DNA of 64,000 bases from Methanomicrobiales archaeon HGW-Methanomicrobiales-1 (lineage in GTDB: Archaea > Halobacteriota > Methanomicrobia > Methanomicrobiales > Methanospirillaceae). Made by a program: the position numbers and the translations under genes. The DNA lies in NCBI GenBank assembly GCA_002839675.1, contig PGYM01000004.1, positions 1 through 64,000 on the forward strand, in the 5' to 3' direction. Under the pieces are notes generated by a model. It worked only from the letters and a program-made list of their open reading frames with translations, did no database searches and was not told the origin of the DNA. This document shows, in pieces, positions 17,962-26,862 of this stretch (positions are counted from its first letter, which is position 1; each line of letters begins with the position of its first letter).

Positions 17962-17972
17962 TTTATAATATG
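17962..17972 (-). promoter_or_regulatory. Likely TATA box of tRNA-Ser/ribosomal cluster
   Basis: On the minus strand the sequence reads ATATTATAAAG, a good archaeal TATA box, about 65 bases upstream of tRNA-Ser. Transcription would begin near 17938. No other candidate promoter is as clear before the cluster. Confidence 0.55.
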
Positions 17973-18364
17973 GGCATAGTTGGGTAATAAGCGTTGCGGG
18001 GGGTCCGGCTTTTGGACGCCCGGTAGAGGATAGAAGGAGTTGTGGGATCTTTTCCGGTTGGCAATTATTTTTCCTTATTGTGTATGCTGGAATTCCGGGA
18101 CGTTGTGTTCTTAGTACCTTAGTATGTGTGCATTCTATTTCAAAAGTGTCGGGTCCGGGATACATACGAGGGAATACTGGCCCTGATCCGCTGCGGGGGC
18201 GCCCCTTGGGAGGCGGTGGCTCCATCCTTACTGCTTATAATCTCCATCTAATGTATGGCAATTCGCAAGCAGGATAGAGCGCATACTAAGTATATGTGAA
18301 AGATATGTATGCAAAAAAATACGATGAACTCCTTTTTCTTTTAGAATAGCCACGAATTTTTTTT
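17973..18364. other. Gene-free spacer with dispersed GC block, copy 2
   Basis: No gene is visible. The spacer holds a second copy of the GC-rich block of 306-344 at 18181-18219 and otherwise mixed-composition DNA. Open frames here are short and lack codon bias. Confidence 0.6.
18181..18219 (+). repeat. GC-rich dispersed block, copy 2
   Basis: It aligns base for base with 306-344 (CCCTGA-CCGC-GCGGGGGCG...GGCGG-GG), differing at scattered positions. The two copies are in the same orientation about 18 kb apart. Confidence 0.65.
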
Positions 18365-18368
18365 AGCA

Positions 18369-18900
18369 GGGGGGTGGTACCCTGTCCAAACAATGAGTGG
18401 GGGTACCCTACCCCCCTCTCCAAAACCCGAGGGGGGGACCCCCTCCCCCCTTGTCTTGCGCAAGACAGGCACCCACCCCCCTGGCTGCACCCACACAACC
18501 ACGGGTTCGCATGGAGCCACGACGCAGGACAAGTCCCATCACGCAAAATAAAAGGGGGGGTGGTACCCTGTCCAAAATATGAGAGGGGGATACCCACCCC
18601 CCACTCAAAAAAAAGAGGGGGGGACCCCCTACCCCCCTGTCCTTCGCAAGACAGGGTACCTCCCCCCCTCCGGCTGCACGTACGCGGGCTTGACTTCGCG
18701 TGGAGTCACGACGGAGAGGGGATTTCATAAAAGGGTATCCGGAAGGGGGGATACCCCCTCTCTTCCGCATGAGTGGGGGGGAGGGGGTCCCCCCCTCCAA
18801 AAAATGAGCGGGGGATACCAGCCTACCCCACCCCCTCTCTAAAAAATGAGGGGGGGACCCCCTCCCCCCCTGTCCCCCGCAAGACAGGGTACCACCCCCC
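18369..18900. repeat. G/C-run element with 18-bp terminal inverted repeats
   Basis: About 530 bases of alternating G and C runs separated by short mixed spacers. The outer ends are a perfect inverted repeat: 18369-18386 and its complement at 18883-18900 (GACAGGGTACC then ACCCCCC). Two internal copies of the same end sequences occur near 18553 and 18650, so the block looks like three related units of about 185 bases. Many runs are five to eight G or C long. The open frames on both strands are low-complexity Pro/Gly strings and not genes. Confidence 0.75.
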
Positions 18901-19033
18901 CTCCGGTTTTCCTGCGGGTCGGGCAAATGGTAGGATACGCTCTTTTTCCTCGCGAACCCTTTCACAAAAATGAGCGATAAATCCGGACCAGGGAAAAATT
19001 GTACGATGAGTTTCCTGCTCACCGCTCCGCAGC

Positions 19034-19879
19034 CTACCCCAGCTCAAACGTAGTAACACCGAAAATCTCATCCAGCGGAAGCGGGATAGGGGCCCGGGTC
19101 GAATAGAGCCGGGCAGTGTAAAAGACCGGCGTCATCTTCCGGTCCTGCACAAGCGCAACCGCAGCCGGATTCGGGACCGGGATATCGAGATAAAACTGCT
19201 CACCGGGGATTCCCGCAATGAGACCATCGAGAATCTTTTCAGCAGTTGCCCGGTCCCGGGCAAAGAGCGGGCCGATCTTGTGGCCCGTCTGGCAGACCCG
19301 CCGCACACCATACCCGGCAATCTTCCCGTCCGGGTCCAGTTGTACAAGACCATAATGCCCCGTCTGCCCGATCCAGCATGTGAGGAAACGCTCACGGCGG
19401 GCCGGGAAGTGCATCGCGTCATACGCTGCCAGATCCTCAAACCGTACATCACGGATTGGTGTCAGTCCATCCGGCATCGTTCCTCCGCCGATGCCCTCGT
19501 ACCGGGCATTGTTGTAGTGCAGGAACAGCCCGCCATCTTTCTGGTACTTGTCCACCATCGCGACAACGCCATCGCCGCCAACCACCCGGGACCCGGCATG
19601 CCGCATTGCGTGCCGGTAGAGCTGCATCCCAATCCCGTGATCACGGTAGGCCGGATCAACCACGAAGAGACCGGCAAACGAGAACCGGTCATCATAGTTG
19701 ACCACCGAAACCGTACCCACGATCTTCCCGTCCGCTTCTGCACAGAAGAACCCTTCAGGATCAACAATGGAGAAACATTCCGCATCGGAAAGCCCGGGGT
19801 TCCAGCCCTCACTTGTGGCCCATGCCACGGCAGTTGAAACTTCTTCCCGCGTCATTGTCCGGAACTGAATACCAGCCAT
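19034..19879 (-). CDS. GNAT family N-acetyltransferase, two-domain
   Basis: The 281-residue protein has an N-terminal GNAT domain (residues 1 to about 140) with the acetyl-CoA-binding pattern VVDPAYRDHGIGMQLYRHAM, followed by a C-terminal domain of about 130 residues that looks like a second GNAT-derived or GNAT-associated domain (GYGVRRVCQTGHKIGPLFA). I start at ATG 19879 (MAGIQFRTMTREEV); the open frame extends 40 codons further without coding character. Substrate unknown. It is monocistronic. Confidence 0.85.
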   Translation of the reverse strand: MAGIQFRTMTREEVSTAVAWATSEGWNPGLSDAECFSIVDPEGFFCAEADGKIVGTVSVVNYDDRFSFAGLFVVDPAYRDHGIGMQLYRHAMRHAGSRVVGGDGVVAMVDKYQKDGGLFLHYNNARYEGIGGGTMPDGLTPIRDVRFEDLAAYDAMHFPARRERFLTCWIGQTGHYGLVQLDPDGKIAGYGVRRVCQTGHKIGPLFARDRATAEKILDGLIAGIPGEQFYLDIPVPNPAAVALVQDRKMTPVFYTARLYSTRAPIPLPLDEIFGVTTFELG

Positions 19880-20020
19880 CTTCCCTGAACTCCTTCTACG
19901 GATATTGGCAGGATAGCTACATACACATGACGGTTTTTGACTCGCCCGGGGACGTATTAAAAGCCAAAAACAGGGTATCAACTGAATCTGAAAATCCAAA
20001 AAAGATAATTGTGGGAGGCC

Positions 20021-20797
20021 CTACAGGGCTTTGACCAGCGATCTGCGGGTGATCATACCGAAGAGCTTGCCATTGTCCATCACCGCAATCGAACTGATGT
20101 TCTTTTTTATCATCGTATCGACAACATCGGAAACCGCAGATTTTCGTTCCACCGATAAGAGCGGAGCGCTCATGATATCTTTGACCAGCAGGTTCCGGAT
20201 CCGGTGATCCTGATGCTTGTCATCAACCGCTTCACGGAACTTGCGCATCGCAACCGCTACATCCGTTTCAGTAATGATGCCAGTGAATTTTTCATTCTCG
20301 GTTACAATAAACCGGGTGATATTATCATCAATCATCCGGCGCCGCAGGTGAACAACCCGCTCTGTTGCTTCAATGGTGATGGCCTTTTCGATAACCTCAT
20401 CCATCACGTTCTCCGGCCGGACTTTTTTGAGCAGATCAACCATACCTACCTGGCCAATGAGCTTGTGATCCGCGTCATACACCACCACCAGCTTGTAGCG
20501 CTGGAGCAGCGGGATGAGGACGTTGATACTCTCATCCGGGTAAACACTCGTGAAATCATCGTTCACTACACTTGCTACATGGATGGCTGCCGGAGCGAGA
20601 TCAGAGTTCTGTTTGCTCCCCAGCTTCTCGGCGATTGCCTGTCGTGAAACAGTGCCAACTACAGAATTATTATTGACCGCTATCAGGGGGTCGATACCCT
20701 CTGCCAGCATCTTATCGAGCGCTTCGGTGATTGTTGCCGATTTGGCTATTGTTGTCGGTTTTGCCATTACATCTTTGATAAAAACTTCTTTTGTCAT
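20021..20797 (-). CDS. CBS-domain protein 5 of cluster (four CBS motifs)
   Basis: The 258-residue protein consists of four CBS motifs in two pairs, for example VKDIMSAPLLSVERKSAVSDVVD followed by ISSIAVMDNGKLFGMITRRSLV. CBS pairs usually bind adenine nucleotides or SAM and act as energy or metabolite sensors. There is no catalytic, DNA-binding or membrane domain. The start at ATG 20797 follows AAGGAAGTGG; a start at 20836 would overlap the previous gene. It is the last gene of the five-gene CBS cluster. Confidence 0.85.
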   Translation of the reverse strand: MTKEVFIKDVMAKPTTIAKSATITEALDKMLAEGIDPLIAVNNNSVVGTVSRQAIAEKLGSKQNSDLAPAAIHVASVVNDDFTSVYPDESINVLIPLLQRYKLVVVYDADHKLIGQVGMVDLLKKVRPENVMDEVIEKAITIEATERVVHLRRRMIDDNITRFIVTENEKFTGIITETDVAVAMRKFREAVDDKHQDHRIRNLLVKDIMSAPLLSVERKSAVSDVVDTMIKKNISSIAVMDNGKLFGMITRRSLVKAL

Positions 20798-20810
20798 TTC
20801 GCCACTTCCT

Positions 20811-21599
20811 TTATATGACAACAAGACTGTTGACATGCTGTCTGTCCATCAGTGCGATAGCGTCGGGGAGCAGGGTTGTTGCAGGTACCGTGATAACAGG
20901 ACTTGTCATCACGTCTTCTGCGGTCACCGAGGCGACCATGAGCGTTCCCTGCCCGCGTACCCCGTCCGCTTTTTCACGTGTCGTTATGGCTACGTCTTTT
21001 CCAACCACACCCGATATCTTGGGCTCATCTTCATAGAATGCAAGGTTCGTTTCTGTGATGATTCCGGCAGGAAGGCCTTCATCATCGATCACCAGCACCT
21101 TGTCATTGCGTTCACGCATCACGCTGATCACATGATTCAGCGAATGGTAGCGGTTGACCGTCACCACATCTTCCATCACGTCCCCGACCGGGAGACACAG
21201 GCCCCGGACAAGGGCGGATTTCATCAGATCGGTCTTGGTGATGATCCCCACAACGGATCCTTCTTCAACCACCGGGACGCTGCTGATATTTCTCTCTGCA
21301 AACAGCTTTGCGATCTTCTTGATCCCGGTACCGGGATCGATTGTCACGGGGTTTTCAGTGGCAAGGGCACCCACCGGGATCCGGTCGAGCGGGCGCCGCC
21401 TCCATGCCGGTTCGCCCTGCTTTAAGCGATAGGCAATATCTTTTTTCGTGAGGATGCCGGCCAGTTTCTGGTCTTCCATGACCAGGATGCGGGAGATCTT
21501 GTACCGCACCATCAGGTTCCGGGCATGAGCTACCGTTGCGTCCGGAGAGACGAAATAGACCGGTGCGGTCATGATGTCGCGTGCGAACATGGCTTTCAC
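20811..21599 (-). CDS. CBS-domain protein 4 of cluster (four CBS motifs)
   Basis: The 262-residue protein has four CBS motifs, starting ARDIMTAPVYFVSPDATVAHA and ending VMTSPVITVPATTLLPDA. It has no other domain. Its start overlaps the stop of the preceding gene by four bases (21596-21599), so translation is probably coupled. A regulatory or nucleotide-sensing role is likely from the family; its partner is unknown. Confidence 0.85.
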   Translation of the reverse strand: MKAMFARDIMTAPVYFVSPDATVAHARNLMVRYKISRILVMEDQKLAGILTKKDIAYRLKQGEPAWRRRPLDRIPVGALATENPVTIDPGTGIKKIAKLFAERNISSVPVVEEGSVVGIITKTDLMKSALVRGLCLPVGDVMEDVVTVNRYHSLNHVISVMRERNDKVLVIDDEGLPAGIITETNLAFYEDEPKISGVVGKDVAITTREKADGVRGQGTLMVASVTAEDVMTSPVITVPATTLLPDAIALMDRQHVNSLVVI

Positions 21600-22537
21600 C
21601 CCCTCGCAAATGCCCGGACGAGATCGAACTCGGTAACGAGCCCGATCAGCCGGGAGTCTTCAATCACCGGTAATGCCCCGATATTCTTCTCAAGCATCTC
21701 CCGGGCAGCTTCATTGATGCTCTTCCCCGGGGTTGTAGTGAAGAGGTGCCCGCCTATCAGGGTCCTGACCGGCAGTCCCATCACTTCAGAGATATTCCCG
21801 GTGGTGATCCTTGAGAAGACTTCCCTGCTGCCGAGATAACGCATCAGGTCGGTCGCTGTGACAATCCCGTATACCACGTCGTCGCTTACCACCGGTAAAC
21901 GGCGGAGCCGGCATTTCGTCATATCGCGGGCAACGGTTTCGATCGGGCAGTCCGGGGCAGTCACCCGCAGGGACGTGCTCATCACGTCCTCGACATTGAG
22001 CGAACTCTGCTGTGCCCCCAGTACCCGCATCACATCGCGTTCGGTTACGATTCCCTCCAGCACCCCGTCGTTGTCTACGATGGGGAGGCCGCCTATCTTC
22101 TTTTCTACAATCTCCTTTACCGCATCGCGGATCGTGGCATCGTGCCGGAGTGTGACTGTCTGCTGCGTCATAATGGTGCGGACATTTTCATTCACCGCTG
22201 CCAGCAGGTTGCCATCATGTTTGACCTGTACTAGCTTGTACTTGTCACCCCCGCCCATGAAATTAATAATATCACCGGACGTGACGATTCCCCGCAGTTT
22301 CCGGGTGCCTGCGTCGGTAACCGGAAGCCGCCGGAAACCGCACTTTGTCATCGTTTCAACAGCCCCGATAATACTATTCGTAGGGGGTACTGAAATGACG
22401 TCGCGGGTTGCGATCGCCATGATCTCGCCTTCCTGCTCTGCAATATGTGACTTGAACTCAACCGGCCCGCGATCGAGTTTTCCCTGCATCTTCAAGAGCC
22501 GGTCGCCCTGTTTGATGCCTTTGGTATTCTGGTGCAT
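21596..22537 (-). CDS. CBS-domain protein 3 of cluster (four CBS motifs)
   Basis: The 313-residue protein has a polar N-terminal part of about 45 residues (MHQNTKGIKQGDRLLKMQG) and then four CBS motifs (IATRDVISVPPTNSIIGAVE; VRTIMTQQTVTLRHDATIRD; VEDVMSTSLRVTAPDCPIET; VMGLPVRTLIGGHLFTTTPG). I start at ATG 22537, which follows the ribosome-binding site GAGGTG; an upstream ATG at 22612 is possible. Confidence 0.85.
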   Translation of the reverse strand: MHQNTKGIKQGDRLLKMQGKLDRGPVEFKSHIAEQEGEIMAIATRDVISVPPTNSIIGAVETMTKCGFRRLPVTDAGTRKLRGIVTSGDIINFMGGGDKYKLVQVKHDGNLLAAVNENVRTIMTQQTVTLRHDATIRDAVKEIVEKKIGGLPIVDNDGVLEGIVTERDVMRVLGAQQSSLNVEDVMSTSLRVTAPDCPIETVARDMTKCRLRRLPVVSDDVVYGIVTATDLMRYLGSREVFSRITTGNISEVMGLPVRTLIGGHLFTTTPGKSINEAAREMLEKNIGALPVIEDSRLIGLVTEFDLVRAFARG

Positions 22538-22640
22538 TCTCACCTCTGGCGGGTCATTAGGCCCGTTTTTGTATTGTTCCTGGACTTTTCGGTTCCTGAT
22601 AATCCTGTCCACATTGATCCTGCCGACGATGGCCGGTTAT

Positions 22641-23390
22641 TCAGGCAAGGGCAGCAAGGATGTCGTGCCGGTCAAGTATCCCGACAAGGGCATCGCCGTT
22701 AAGAACGGGAAGCCGGCTGACATCGTGTTTTACCAGCAGTTCTGCTGCATACTTCACCGGCTCGTCAGGTGTGATAGTGACCACTTCACGGGTCATCACA
22801 TCCTCGACCGTGGTATGGGCATGCTGGGCGATTGCTGACCGCACCCGCTTAGTGCTGATCAGGTCGCGGCGGGATATGATACCGATGAGCTGTTTCTTTT
22901 TGATCACCGGGAATGCCGTAAACCCGCTCTCCATGATGAGTGCCTGGATCTTCTGGAGTTCGTCCGTTGGATCTGCGGCAACCACCTTTGTATTCATGCG
23001 TGAGGCTACCGTCCCGTGCAGTTCATTGCGCGAGATGATAACGGGAAAGAGATCCGAAAGAAGGATTCCTCCCCGCATGTGACGCGTGGAGTCTATCACC
23101 GCTACACTATCCGTATGGAAGCTTCGCATTGTTTTTGCCACCTGTTCGATTGAGTCTTCAGGATTTACCATCGGTGCATCCTTGACAAAACCCTCAACCG
23201 TTACATTCGATTTCGTTGCAGTCACCCGCAACCCGTCCGTCAGGTCGATGTAGCCGAGGAGATTTTTCTTTGCATCCACGACATAGACTTCACGGAATCG
23301 TTCATCTCTGAGGATCTGCCGCGCTTTTGTTATCTGGTCACTGTTTTTCAGCACAGGGATCTCAACGAGGAAATCCTGTGCTGTTTTCAT
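22641..23390 (-). CDS. CBS-domain protein 2 of cluster (four CBS motifs)
   Basis: The 249-residue protein starts AQDFLVEIPVLKNSDQITKA and ends VEDVMTREVVTITPDEPVKYAAELLV...LVGILDRHDIL, with four CBS motifs in two pairs. It overlaps the preceding gene by four bases (23387-23390). No catalytic domain is visible. Confidence 0.85.
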   Translation of the reverse strand: MKTAQDFLVEIPVLKNSDQITKARQILRDERFREVYVVDAKKNLLGYIDLTDGLRVTATKSNVTVEGFVKDAPMVNPEDSIEQVAKTMRSFHTDSVAVIDSTRHMRGGILLSDLFPVIISRNELHGTVASRMNTKVVAADPTDELQKIQALIMESGFTAFPVIKKKQLIGIISRRDLISTKRVRSAIAQHAHTTVEDVMTREVVTITPDEPVKYAAELLVKHDVSRLPVLNGDALVGILDRHDILAALA

Positions 23391-23953
23391 GTGATTTTGT
23401 CCTCCTCACGGCAGCTTGGACAGATCAATACGCCATCCACCCGCTTAAGGTCATCAGACATCTGGCTGCAGCGATCGCATACACCCTGCTCAACGATCTC
23501 CTCGCGGTTGATCTCGATGAGATCCTCCAGCAGATCATTGAGCTCTGTTGAAACGGTAAGAAGATCCCGGACCGTAATAATACCGATCACTTCGTTGCAG
23601 TCATCAACAACGGGGAGTCTCCTTACCTTGTGCTTCACCATCATGTGGGCGGCATCGCCGGATGTTTTATCCGCACTCACCGTAATGAGTGGCGTGCTCA
23701 TGATTTCATTCACGTGTACTTTGCTCGGTTTGAGATCCTTTGCCACCACTTTGCAGTTGATGTCTTCCTCGGTAACAATGCCAATGGGCTTGTTATTATC
23801 GAGGATGATTACACTGCCGACTTCTTCCTTGCACATCGCCTTGGCAGCCATAGCCACCGTAGCTTCTATGCCTATCATGGTCGGGTTGCGTTTCATCACT
23901 TCACTGAGGGGGACACGGGTTTCAAACCGTATTGCGTTGGTTGTCTTTTTCAT
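23387..23953 (-). CDS. CBS pair plus C-terminal zinc ribbon
   Basis: The 188-residue protein has one CBS pair (residues about 14-130) and a C-terminal zinc ribbon with CDRCSQM and, 15 residues later, CPSC. It is the first gene of the CBS cluster and the only one with a possible nucleic-acid- or protein-binding module, so it could be the output member of the set (inference). A TATA-like box lies about 65 bases upstream. Confidence 0.85.
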   Translation of the reverse strand: MKKTTNAIRFETRVPLSEVMKRNPTMIGIEATVAMAAKAMCKEEVGSVIILDNNKPIGIVTEEDINCKVVAKDLKPSKVHVNEIMSTPLITVSADKTSGDAAHMMVKHKVRRLPVVDDCNEVIGIITVRDLLTVSTELNDLLEDLIEINREEIVEQGVCDRCSQMSDDLKRVDGVLICPSCREEDKIT

Positions 23954-24014
23954 GAGTCACCTCCTTTGGTGCGTTTGGTTCTGATGTTTTTACAATTAGC
24001 ATACTCCCCTCCCC

Positions 24015-24028
24015 TTGTATAAATACAA
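24015..24028. promoter_or_regulatory. TATA-like palindrome upstream of CBS cluster
   Basis: TTGTATAAATACAA is a near-palindrome that contains a TATA-box-like core on either strand. On the minus strand it is correctly placed for a promoter of the CBS cluster starting at 23953. On the plus strand it is far from the GTPase start. Confidence 0.45.
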
Positions 24029-24090
24029 TTTGGCCGAGGCAGGAAACAATGCAGCACAGTAATAGTTGGAGAGGCTGTCCGGACCGTGCG

Positions 24091-24110
24091 GGATCGCCTT
24101 ACGGCGATCC
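24091..24110. other. 8-bp perfect hairpin in GTPase leader
   Basis: GGATCGCC and GGCGATCC flank a TTAC loop. It lies in the 265-base spacer between the divergent CBS cluster and the GTPase gene. It could be a terminator-like or leader structure; only the base pairing is seen. Confidence 0.4.
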
Positions 24111-24218
24111 TCTGGGAAAAATACGAGAAACCTAATAAACTGCGTATTCAATACATTACTTACGAATCATGGTGAATTCTTTGTACCCAGGTACGATGCG
24201 TAGCCGACGAGGTGTAGA

Positions 24219-24872
24219 GTGAAAATATTTTATCAGACGTTTGGTACGGCAAAGAAGAAATTTTCCAATTTCCTCAATTCATTTTTCAAGAAGAAACGGA
24301 CCCGGATCGGTATTTACGGTCCACCCAATGCGGGAAAGACCACGCTGGCTAACCGTATTGCCCGCGACTGGACCGGCGATGCCGTCGGCCCGGTAAGCGA
24401 GATCCCGCACGAGACCCGCAGGGCCCGAAAGAAAGAAGATATCATCATCTCCGGCGCAAACGGCAGCGTAGTAACGATGGATATCGTAGATACCCCGGGT
24501 GTCACGACCAAGATCGATTACCATGAATTCCTGGAATTCGGCATGGAGAAGGACGAAGCGATCATCCGCGCCCGGGAAGCTACCGAGGGTGTTGCCGAGG
24601 CCATGCACTGGCTGCGCGAGGATATTGACGGCGTTATCTACATGCTCGACTCAACGCTCGACCCATTCATGCAGGTGAATATCATGATGATCGGGATCAT
24701 CGAGAGCAGGAATCTTCCCGTCATCATCGTTGCAAACAAGATCGATCTCGCCGATGCGGCGCCGGCACGTATCCGCAGCGCGTTCCCCCAACACCCGGTT
24801 GTAGCGATCTCCGGTCTCGAGGGCAGGAACGTTGAAGATCTCTACGAAACCATGATCGAATACTTCGGGTGA
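24219..24872 (+). CDS. Small GTP-binding protein, Era/Obg-like
   Basis: The 217-residue GTPase has the G1 loop GPPNAGKT (residues 34-41), G3 in VDTPGVT and G4 in VANKID, with a basic N-terminal tail (KKKRTRIG) that could contact RNA or membrane. It starts at GTG 24219, seated just after GAGGTG. The next gene, a zinc-ribbon protein, follows after only six bases. This pairing is recurrent in methanogens to my knowledge. A role in ribosome or RNA biology is possible but unproven. Confidence 0.85.
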   Translation: MKIFYQTFGTAKKKFSNFLNSFFKKKRTRIGIYGPPNAGKTTLANRIARDWTGDAVGPVSEIPHETRRARKKEDIIISGANGSVVTMDIVDTPGVTTKIDYHEFLEFGMEKDEAIIRAREATEGVAEAMHWLREDIDGVIYMLDSTLDPFMQVNIMMIGIIESRNLPVIIVANKIDLADAAPARIRSAFPQHPVVAISGLEGRNVEDLYETMIEYFG

Positions 24873-24878
24873 GACCAG

Positions 24879-25280
24879 ATGCCGCACAAGTGTACAAAAT
24901 GCGGACGGGAATACCAGGACGGTTCAACCGAGATCTTACGGGGATGCGCGAGCTGCGGCGGCAAGAAGTTCCTCTACGTCAAGGAAGAAGAGATCAACAA
25001 GGATGTACTTGAAGAGAAGTCCATCGAAGAGATCGCTGACGAGTCCAAAGAAGAGGTTCTTGAGATCGTTGAGAAGCCCACAACCCGGAAAAAGGAAGTG
25101 GAGATGTATGACCGGGTCGAGACGATCCGGATTGTCTCACCGGGATCTTACGAGCTGAACCTCGAGAAGATGGTAAAGAGCGATGAGCGGATCGTAAGCG
25201 TGGGCAAAGAGGGCAGTTATATCATCGATCTCGTGTCGATGGCAAAAGAAGAGCCGAAGAAGAAGGGTAAAAAGAAGTGA
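24879..25280 (+). CDS. Zinc-ribbon protein, DUF2072-like
   Basis: The 133-residue protein opens with a zinc ribbon (CTKCGREY ... CASCGGKKF, CxxC pairs at residues 4-7 and about 24-27), continues with an acidic linker (EEEINKDVLEEKSIEEIADE), and ends in a compact domain (VETIRIVSPGSYELNLEKMV) with a Lys-rich tail. The layout matches the archaeal Zn-ribbon family DUF2072. Co-directional and six bases from the GTPase, it is probably its functional partner. Confidence 0.8.
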   Translation: MPHKCTKCGREYQDGSTEILRGCASCGGKKFLYVKEEEINKDVLEEKSIEEIADESKEEVLEIVEKPTTRKKEVEMYDRVETIRIVSPGSYELNLEKMVKSDERIVSVGKEGSYIIDLVSMAKEEPKKKGKKK

Positions 25281-25671
25281 GAATATCTTTCATTTTCCTG
25301 GTTTTTTTAATATTTTTTTTCATTTAATGAGTATCTGATTTTACTAAAAAGGATAATTTGTTAAATGCCTCGTGAGAGGATGTCTGATATTTTACAATCT
25401 TCTCCCCCCACTTGTGCCAATCCCCCGTAGGGGGATGGGGCACAGATGCGATTGCATTCTGACAGGTTTTTCCTTGACATTAGCAAAAAAATCCTACAGC
25501 TTGTGCTCCAGCATCGAGTAGTTCGATTTTTCTTATGAGGGTCAAGGGGGTGCTCCCCTTGAGCTGCCTCCCCCTCTGGGGGAGAGAGGGGGTCACCCTC
25601 CAAGGGTCACAAAGAGCAGGCAATCAAGGGAAGCGAGGATTTCCACGATAATTAAAAAGGATTCAGGGGGA
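25281..25671. other. Spacer with terminator and C/G-rich hairpins
   Basis: No gene is visible. After the T-rich terminator come two hairpins with five- to six-base C and G runs: 25413-25444 (TGTGCC-AA-TCCCCC, loop GT, and complement) and 25568-25584 (CTCCCCC, TCT, GGGGGAG). Their G/C-run style resembles the 18.4-18.9 kb element. Confidence 0.55.
25302..25320 (+). terminator. Poly-T terminator after GTPase/Zn-ribbon pair
   Basis: Two T runs (seven and eight T) separated by AATA lie 22 bases after the stop codon, the usual signal for archaeal transcription termination. Confidence 0.6.
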
Positions 25672-26862
25672 TTACTCCGATCGCAGCGCATCGATCGGGT
25701 CCATGTTGGATGCCTTCCATGCCGGATACAACCCTGAAACCACGCAGACCACGATACCGATAATCATACCATACGGGACATACATGATGCTGTCCGGCAG
25801 GAAGAAATACGCCGTGTTGCCGATCATGGCACTCACAACAGAATAACCGATGACAAGACTGCAGATCCCTCCTACGCCGGCGCCGATAACCCCGAGAATG
25901 AATGCTTCATACAGGAACATGCGGCGCACTTCTCCTTTTTCCGTACCAATGGAGAGCAGGATACCGATCTCCTGTACCCGTTCATTGACCGACATCATCA
26001 TCACGTTGAAGATGCTGACGGCTGCGACAACAAGGGAGATGCCCCCAATCGCAAGGATGAAGGTCGTGATGGTGCCCAGCGTTGCGGTAATGGAAGTAAG
26101 GCGGGAACTGGCGTCCTGGATCCGCACGACATCGCTTTTCCGGTTGACTTTGTCATCGATGGAAGCCTCTACATCGCTGATAGTATCGACATTTTTCACA
26201 ATCACATTGACCTGATCGTACAGGTCCTTGTCGCCATAATGATCCGTGTACCAGTCGTCCGGCACAATGATCGCGTTATCGGTATTGACCCCGTCGGATG
26301 CAAAACCCCGGGCAGCCAATATGCCGGAGACCCGGACTACCGGCCGCGAGGCTTCATCCTTCTGCCCGATCTTGATCCGGCTGCCGACTTTCAGGTCGAA
26401 GTTGCTGGCAATGCCGGACCCGACAATGGCATCATTCGCCCCCCGGATATTATCCCCCTCCTCGATCGTGAGGAATTTGGGGATGTCGTTGGGATCCATA
26501 CCGTAGACACTTCCACGGCCATCGGTAGAACCGATCGTGAACTGCGTACTGGTCCGGTGAAGAGGAATGACAATGTTCGACCCGGCAGAACTCTTAATCT
26601 CGCTCAACTGCGTTTTTGTTATTCCCGATGAGGTTACCGGTGTTCCGGCCGTAGTCGTGGTTCTCACCACATCGGACGAGATCATGATCGTATTGACATT
26701 CGACGATAGCTGTTCTTTTACCGAGAGCTGCATATTCGCCCCGAGCATTCCCATGGACGAGATGGCAACGACCCCGATGACAATACCGACCGACGCAAGG
26801 AGCGAGCGCAGGAAGTTTAAGCGGACGCTGCGCACCGATAGGTCAAAGAAGATATCTTTCAT
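25672..26862 (-). CDS. MacB/FtsX-like ABC transporter permease
   Basis: The 396-residue permease has one N-terminal membrane span (LRSLLASVGIVIGVVAISSMG), a large extracytoplasmic domain of about 230 residues (MacB periplasmic-core type), and three C-terminal spans (ILAIGGISLVVAAVSIFNVMM and following). This is the type VII ABC topology used for mechanotransmission rather than substrate import. It overlaps its ATPase gene by four bases and lies in the order secreted protein, ATPase, permease. Confidence 0.9.
   Translation of the reverse strand: MKDIFFDLSVRSVRLNFLRSLLASVGIVIGVVAISSMGMLGANMQLSVKEQLSSNVNTIMISSDVVRTTTTAGTPVTSSGITKTQLSEIKSSAGSNIVIPLHRTSTQFTIGSTDGRGSVYGMDPNDIPKFLTIEEGDNIRGANDAIVGSGIASNFDLKVGSRIKIGQKDEASRPVVRVSGILAARGFASDGVNTDNAIIVPDDWYTDHYGDKDLYDQVNVIVKNVDTISDVEASIDDKVNRKSDVVRIQDASSRLTSITATLGTITTFILAIGGISLVVAAVSIFNVMMMSVNERVQEIGILLSIGTEKGEVRRMFLYEAFILGVIGAGVGGICSLVIGYSVVSAMIGNTAYFFLPDSIMYVPYGMIIGIVVCVVSGLYPAWKASNMDPIDALRSE

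Noticed and set aside
18286-19071. Several long frames on both strands in the G/C-run element
   Set aside because: All are low-complexity Pro/Gly/Arg strings produced by G and C runs; both strands are open at once, which indicates composition and not coding.
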